This document shows, piece after piece, positions 18,564-24,023 of a DNA stretch of 24,023 nt. The notes beneath the pieces were generated by a model that was not told where the DNA came from, ran no database searches, and saw nothing but the letters and a program-made list of their open reading frames with translations. Position numbers and translations under genes: made by a program. Source of the DNA: Hypsibius dujardini (Eukaryota > Tardigrada > Eutardigrada > Parachela > Hypsibiidae); the NCBI GenBank assembly GCA_001579985.1, contig LRSR01008655.1, forward strand, positions 1 to 24,023, read 5' to 3'. How positions within the stretch are numbered: the stretch's first letter is position 1; every line of letters begins with the position of its first letter.

Positions 18564-20867
18564 ATGATAGATCGTTATCCTCCCGACCAAAATCCATATC
18601 TCAATCAAAACAAACCGCTTCCTTTTCCGGTGGCGTTGAGGGAATTTGAACGTGAAACTGCTGGTATGGAAATGTCCGCTCGACTATCTCCGCAACGGGA
18701 ACAACGACAAGGAGGAGAAGACGTTGCTGACTCAGCACATCAACATCATCATGAAACCATTCGCATTTCTCATCCCGTTGTCAATCCGAATCCCGAATAC
18801 ATCCCCTCCGATTCCTCTCAACAGAAGATTATTCTCGTCTCCGAGGAAAAGACGCATGTCCCGGAGGCACTCCGCTTTCGCTACTTTTTGTCCTGGCGTA
18901 CCATTATTGAGATACTCTCGGTTTGTGCAGGTGAGTCCCCGCTTGATTGATGCATTGCGGTAATATTGATTACCTCTTCCATTGAGCATTTGCTCTAGTT
19001 GCTTGATTGATGCATTGCGGTAATATTGATTACCTCTTCCATTGAGCATTTGCGCTAGTTGCTTGATTGTTGGTTGAAAACGTGTCGTCCATTTTATGAA
19101 TTGTTTCGCCTCGGTTGTTAGTAGGTTGATTGCTGCTCCGTTTCTTTTTGATACATTTTCGGTGGAGAATTTTTTAAGTACCCCACAAAGAGAGCTGTAT
19201 GTGTAATATCAGAGACAATTACTTTTCTTGCTATTTATTTCAAACTTCGATTAGCTAGTTTAGCTGTAGTGTCGATCGATTGATTGATGTATTTATTTGT
19301 TGCCGTTGAGTGACTTTGTAGTGATTGGTTCCGTGACTTTTGCCATGAATTTGATTGTTTAGCGGCATGTCTCTCCTTTCTGTTTTGTAGCGATGATCCC
19401 GATAGTTGTGGCCCCTCATCTCGGAGCTTATCAGAGAGGCTTTCGGTGTGATGATCCAAATATCATGTAAGAAGAAAACGCTCCTGTTGCGGGCATTTCC
19501 TCTTGCGGGAATTTCTGCCGTGGGCATTTCCTCTTGCGCGCACTTCGCAGAACTTGTTGTTCCCCTTTTTCTTTATTTCGATGGGATGTTTCAAACAAGT
19601 TTTGTTCCCTGTTTGCTCAGGTTCCCTTTCAAAGAAGGCACCGTTAAACCCTGGCTGATGTATGTGGTTGGATTCGGCGTATCGTTGGTAGCGGTAAGTC
19701 CATGGGGCACAGAAAGAAATGCCTAGGTGGAAGACAAGTGCCTTTGAGCTGGCTGATTGATTGATTAGTTAACTTGACGTAAGAAATGTTTTGAATTACT
19801 TATTTTCACTTCAGTTGCTGAACATATATGTGAACGTGAACTTATCCAGATACTTTTAAAAACTAGAGCTTAACTTGAAGTTCATTTCAGTTTAACAAAA
19901 TGTAACTGCAAATCACTTTAATTGACGTTTGCAATTTCTTGACTTAAAATGAAGTTGTCGTTTGAAGAGGCGTTGTTTGTTTTAGGTCATACTCGCAAAA
20001 GTGCCAAAAGATATCCAGTATAATGTTTGATATTTGTTTCATCTCACTTGTTGAAGGTGGTAGTGGGAGAGTATTGCCGCTTCTTCATCAGCAAAAGGGG
20101 ATACAGCAAAATGGAAGCGAAATACCGGTAAACACTCCTTTCGCCTTTCTCATCCATCGCCCTCTAGTCAATACAGACATTTAGTGTCTGTCTGTGTTCG
20201 TTTGAATCAGTATGTGGCGAAACGGACCGCAGATCCCGCCCGTCTTGGTCAGCATCACGCGCATCATCCTCCTTTTCATTTATGGATTTCTTATCGTCAA
20301 GAGTATCACCGATATTGCCAAATACACCGTCGGAAGACTTAGACCGGTAAATGACTCTTCTCATCACCCAGAATCCTTTCTGCCTGTCGATTTATTTGAC
20401 AGTTTGGTGGTCTTTGTCTGCCTGTTTCTGCTTTTGCTCTTTCTTTGGGCTAATTGTTAGTTGTTATTATGTATGTACCGTTTCAGAATGCACCTGATTC
20501 TGTCGTTAATGATTGCGTACTTTATACTTGCAGCATTTCCTGGATGTCTGTTTCGGTAGCAGCAATGGTGTGCCTCTCTTGGATACACTTGGCGAGTGTA
20601 AAGGCCGTTACATGACAAATATAGTCTGCCCATTGGCGGCGAGTGACGACCCGAAAGTCCAATATCGTATACGGGACTCGCGACTTTCCTTTCTCTCTGG
20701 TCACTCATCCATGGCCTTCTATTGGTATGTTTCTGCTATTAGCACTTGAGAATTCTGTCTCAAGTAAATCATATTCGCGACGCCATTCAGATACGCAGTC
20801 AGATGGACTTATAGATCAGCAGAGCGACAGACAAATAGACAGACAACCTATTAGCACAGACAGACTC

Positions 20868-20946
<79 letters not shown>

Positions 20947-21922
20947 TATATAGATAGATAGACAGAATGGCAGATAGAAAGACAGACTGGAACTGACAGA
21001 TAAACAAGGAAACGCAAAGTATGTGAAGCTGCTTTTTTTGGCCTCGCAGTGCATTCTTCGTGATCTTTTATTTGGAATCTCGTCTTCGTTGGATGCGAAT
21101 GCGATACTGCAAAGCCATTCTGCAGTTCGCTTTGTTTATGATGGCCGCCTTGACTGGGCTGAGTCGTATCTCGGATCACAAGGTTCGTCATTGTCTGTAT
21201 CGGTTCAGCGACGGACAGCAATAATACAAGTTACTAATACGCTGATCCAGTTTTTCTTTCTCATTACAGCATCATTGGGATGGTACGTATTCAAGTGATG
21301 TCCGAATTTTCCTGTCGGTCGTCACTATCAGTTTGGGCGACAAACAACATCCCAAACCTCGTGCCAAATGAATGCCAAACTAAATCAGACAGACAAATAG
21401 AGAGGTTTCGACAAAAATGACCAGATTTTCAACCGAACTGAGACATGCAATGCAGGCTGTTATAGTGGCGGTCCTGGCGGAACTTAACTTGGAACAGACA
21501 GGCGGACGTAGAGAGAGACATACAAACAGACAGGAACCAGACGGCTACACGCATTGACTTTCGGACTGATATCCGGAAAACCGGACGGACAATGAAACTG
21601 CATGAAGCATTTAGCATTCAAGATCTCAAGCAGAGTTAGTGTTGAGTTGGTATCTTTACTTGTAGATGTCTTCGCCGGCGCTCTACTGGGATTCATTGTC
21701 TCGATCATCACTGTCTTCCTGATCGGGGATTTCTTCAACGACAGTCGCTTCCTTCGTTACAAGATTGTGACTATGTTGCAGAAGCTGGATTGGGGAAACG
21801 ATGAGGGAAGCCAGTTCGCCCGATTACTCAGCGAGGAGAACGGATATGATCCGGGCGTCCTCCGCAAGATCAAGCACATCACTCGCTATACCCCCAGCAA
21901 TCCCAATCCAAAGGTTTCCTAG
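18564..21922 (+). CDS. Lipid phosphate phosphatase (PAP2 family, LPP/wunen type)
   Basis: Nine exons: 18564-18930, 19391-19466, 19621-19693, 20057-20127, 20211-20346, 20534-20724, 21050-21182, 21270-21282, 21666-21922. All phases match (1, 2, 0, 2, 0, 2, 0, 1); 1317 bases give 438 residues. All three catalytic motifs are present: KYTVGRLRP (233-241), SGH (296-298) and SRX5HX3D with S343, R344, H350 and D354. H350 should form the phosphohistidine. Six membrane spans are expected, TM1 near 107-131 and TM6 at DVFAGALLGFIVSIITVFL. CDDPNI, then FPFKEGT, matches the first outer loop of LPPs. By family it removes phosphate from phosphatidate, lysophosphatidate or sphingosine-1-phosphate, with the active site facing the outside or lumen. 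An N-terminal tail of about 105 residues makes it longer than typical LPPs (about 280-330). Met35 or Met37 could be alternative starts. No poly(A) signal is placed. Confidence 0.9.
18931..19390 (+). other. Intron 1 of the lipid phosphate phosphatase
   Basis: 460 bases with donor CAGGTGAGT and acceptor TTTTGTAG. Two perfectly aligned 60-base units (18941-19060) begin ten bases after the donor; the rest is T-rich with TGATTGATT words. Confidence 0.75.
18941..19068. repeat. 60-base tandem duplication
   Basis: Units 18941-19000 and 19001-19060 differ at a single base (GCTCTAGTT against GCGCTAGTT). The first eight bases of a third unit follow (GCTTGATT). Near-identity implies a recent duplication. 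Confidence 0.95.
19694..20056 (+). other. Intron 3 of the lipid phosphate phosphatase
   Basis: 363 bases, AT-rich, with donor GCGGTAAGT and acceptor TTGTTGAAG, which lacks a strong pyrimidine tract directly before the AG. No element recognised. Confidence 0.65.
20868..20963. repeat. GATA/GACA microsatellite
   Basis: About 96 bases of GACA tetramers flanked by GATA tetramers, in intron 6 of the phosphatase gene (20725-21049). Minus-strand frames over it read as Cys/Leu/Ser/Val repeats and are not genes. Confidence 0.95.
21270..21282 (+). other. 13-base catalytic microexon of the lipid phosphate phosphatase
   Basis: CATCATTGGGATG lies between TTTCTCATTACAG and GTACGT. It begins in phase 0 after the exon ending SRISDHK and leaves one base, which joins AT of the next exon to make Asp. 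The result, HHWDD, completes the SRX5HX3D motif: the nucleophile-supporting His and half the codon of the catalytic Asp lie in or at the edge of this exon. Confidence 0.88.
21283..21665 (+). other. Intron 8 of the lipid phosphate phosphatase
   Basis: 383 bases after the microexon, with donor ATGGTACGT and acceptor TTTACTTGTAG. It contains scattered CAGACAGA words (for example 21388-21400 and 21497-21533), but nothing else recognisable. Confidence 0.7.
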
Positions 21923-22297
21923 ATGCGTACTTAATTTACGCTCCTACTCCTACAGACTTGAAGTTGAAATTATATTGTTTTGTACGTATACGGTAGAGTG
22001 TGTCTTCTCGTATCCGACGTGTCCTTTATCTCTCTCCTTCGTCTTTGAGTATGCTTTCTGTATACCTTTTTAATTTCAGAAGCACTTCTGATTCTCATTG
22101 TTGTGTGTGTTAATTTGCTCCTCTCTCTGGTTTAGCGGTTTTGTACTGCATTTAAATCTTCTTACGCAAAAGAAGCTCCAGCTTTCTCAACTACTAGTAA
22201 TATGTTGCATATCGTATGTTTTCATTTGCATATCTTGTTCGGTTCGGTCTATACACACTGTATGTCTAGCAGCTAGACTCTAGCTCACTGTTGGTGT

Positions 22298-22342
22298 CTG
22301 TCTTTCTGTACGTCTGTCCGCCTGTCTGTCTGTCTGTCTCCT
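22298..22342. repeat. GTCTG/TCTG microsatellite
   Basis: Imperfect TCTG tetramers downstream of the phosphatase stop codon, similar in kind to the repeat in the synthetase intron. Confidence 0.8.
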
Positions 22343-23785
22343 TGCCGGGGTATCTGTTGCCTACTTGCCTGGATTGTCCGACTTTCTATGTGCCAGTGTA
22401 TTATTCTGCTGTATTTCCTCTAGGACTAGCGTTCGTGTTCGACCTGAAGTAGATTGTGCGCGATAATTACTGTTTCTTCAGACGTTAAGTCGTTAAGCAG
22501 TCAAGTTCAAGCTTCCGAACCGAATTGCCACTCCATCGATGTAATTGCAGGGCAGGGCAACTGACTGGCCTGTGTCTCCTTGTTTCCTGTCACGAGAGAC
22601 AAAACGGGGAGAGAGAGAGAGTGGCGGGAGGGAGCAATTACGACAGAAAGGAAGAGGAAGGGAAGGAATTTCTTGTAAGCCCGTAGGCTGTTTTGTTGAT
22701 AGACATTCTTGTAATTTAGTAACAGGTGGAAAGGAAAAGAGAAGGGTGGAACGGAAGGAAAGATTATTGTGGCCGGCATTTTCGATGGACTTCCTTTATC
22801 TTTCTGACCGCATCTTCGGCAAGCTATCCGTTTCCACACAATCACGATCGATGACATTTCATTAACAACAACTGCGGAGAACTGCAAGAGAGTGCTGGAA
22901 CTGACAGTCTGACATTGATATCCCCCATATTACTATTTCAAGTGCCACATCCAGGATCATTTTTTGCCCCATTTATGATGTCTGAAACTCGAAACTCCCT
23001 CTGAATCTCTCGTCTAGGAAAGCTCTGCTCTATTTTATGCCGGTAAGAAACTATTTTATCGACGAAGTTATATTATTTATATTTATTTTAATATTTACCC
23101 AAATTGCGCCTTGCCTACCTACCAGACTGCATCTATTTCATTACCACGTACTGTAATATTTTTATGTTAAAAGAATTTTTTACAACGTTGGGTTTGCAGT
23201 TTGCACATTTCATTCACTATTCATGATGAAACAAAAAGTGACTTATTAAACAGAAAAATAATCAGAAAAATAGAAGTGGTTAGCTGACGAGCTTCAGCTC
23301 TCGCGGTTTTTAACTGAACAGCTGTATTTAATTCAACAGCCAGAAAAATATAGCCGAATAAGAGAATATGAAGAGTTAGTAGTTAGTGAAATCGGTAAAC
23401 TTAATAGCCCATTTCCATTTTGCAGTTAATAAATAAAATATTCTGAATATGAATATTGCCAGTTAAAAAAAGTAAAATAACATCATTGTTATGTAGGCAG
23501 ATAATAAATATCGCAGGTTAGGAGTACGAGTTTTTAAACTTCCATTTTTCACGGTCGTCTCTGCACCTGCGAGTATTCAGTCATTTTAATGATAAAGAGT
23601 GCGGTGGCGCTCCTTTAGCGTTGCCATCGAGTCATAAAAACACTCCGCCACGCCCTGATGAAATCGCGCTGTTTATCATACAAAAACCAAACGCATGTTT
23701 TTATCGATATCTGTAATTATAATCATTGCTACGTGCGTCGCAACAAACGTGACTTTCTTGAACTCGCTCTTAGGAACCGTCATCG

Positions 23786-23849
23786 ATCTTTCGATATTTA
23801 TAGATATATATATAAATATTTCTCTATATATATATATCGATATTTTTCG
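23786..23849. repeat. AT-rich palindromic stretch
   Basis: TCGATATTTATAGATATATA is followed about 20 bases later by TATATATATATCGATATTTT, an imperfect inverted repeat within an ATATAT run. It could be simple-sequence expansion around a TCGATA core. Confidence 0.7.
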
Positions 23850-24023
23850 TGGTATCAACCACACAGTCCAGTCCACTCGTTGCTCTCACACCGCATTTTT
23901 TAATGAGTAAATTGCGTGTGTCTGTCTCCAGCCCATCTCTTACAAAAATCAAGGCCACCCTCTTCGATTGGATAAGAGAGAAGAGAGGAGCGGGATCCGG
24001 CTAGAAAGCGCAAAAGCTGATGA

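Larger units (their letters stand above)
21923..24023. other. 3' flank of the phosphatase gene, AT-rich, no convincing gene
   Basis: Contains GTCTG repeats (22298-22342), a purine-rich stretch (22600-22680) and an AT palindrome with ATATAT and TCGATATTT words (23786-23849). Frames are short and unlike known proteins. A weak possible exon begins after CTGTCTCCAG near 23931 and stays open to the window end. Confidence 0.6.

Noticed and set aside
20799-21221. 140-residue minus-strand frame with Cys-Leu-Ser-Val repeats
   Set aside because: It is the GACA/GATA microsatellite in an intron plus the antisense of a phosphatase exon.
1-24023. CRISPR array, bacterial operon, phage or integron
   Set aside because: Genes are intron-split animal genes; tandem repeats here lack regular unique spacers.

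Overview
The window is nuclear DNA from an animal with a compact genome. Every recognisable gene is split by short GT-AG introns (about 80-1000 bases), the protein families are metazoan (paired-like homeobox, mitochondrial ribosomal protein, long-chain acyl-CoA synthetase, class A GPCR, lipid phosphate phosphatase, NRDP1-like RING protein), and the introns and spacers carry simple repeats (TGATT, GACA/GTCTG, CA) and short palindromic elements. The phylum cannot be fixed from sequence alone. The density (six genes in 24 kb), the TGATTGATT and CAGACAGA intron repeats and the very divergent GPCR remind me of a parasitic flatworm such as a tapeworm; this is inference.

Layout, left to right. (1) 1-2691, +: DRGX-type paired-like homeobox gene, five exons; the window opens one codon inside it. 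(2) 2692-4818: gene-free spacer holding three inverted-repeat elements, one with Harbinger-like ends, and a 28-base minisatellite. (3) 4819-5804, -: an NRDP1-like RING/TRAF-type zinc-finger protein with a single C-terminal membrane segment, three exons, 185 residues. (4) 5805-6348: 544-base divergent promoter region with a palindrome. (5) 6349-8335, +: mitochondrial ribosomal protein bL9m (MRPL9), six exons, 296 residues. (6) 8990-12139, -: ACSL1/5/6-type long-chain acyl-CoA synthetase, eight exons, 701 residues. (7) 13771-15048, -: a divergent rhodopsin-like GPCR, two exons, 393 residues. (8) 15049-18563: 3.5 kb spacer with an inverted-repeat element and a tRNA/SINE-like box pair. (9) 18564-21922, +: lipid phosphate phosphatase (PAP2 family), nine exons, 438 residues, with a 13-base microexon coding for the catalytic histidine. 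(10) 21923-24023: AT-rich flank with no convincing gene.

For all six genes I built exon models by hand from the translated frames. In each, junction phases agree and the summed coding length is a multiple of three (for DRGX after adding the start codon lost off the left edge). The genes are not an operon-like pathway set. ACSL (acyl-CoA formation at membranes) and the lipid phosphate phosphatase (dephosphorylation of phosphatidate and related lipids) both act in lipid metabolism, but they lie on opposite strands 6.4 kb apart and nothing here shows they are co-regulated. The RING gene and MRPL9 share one short divergent intergenic region and may share a promoter.
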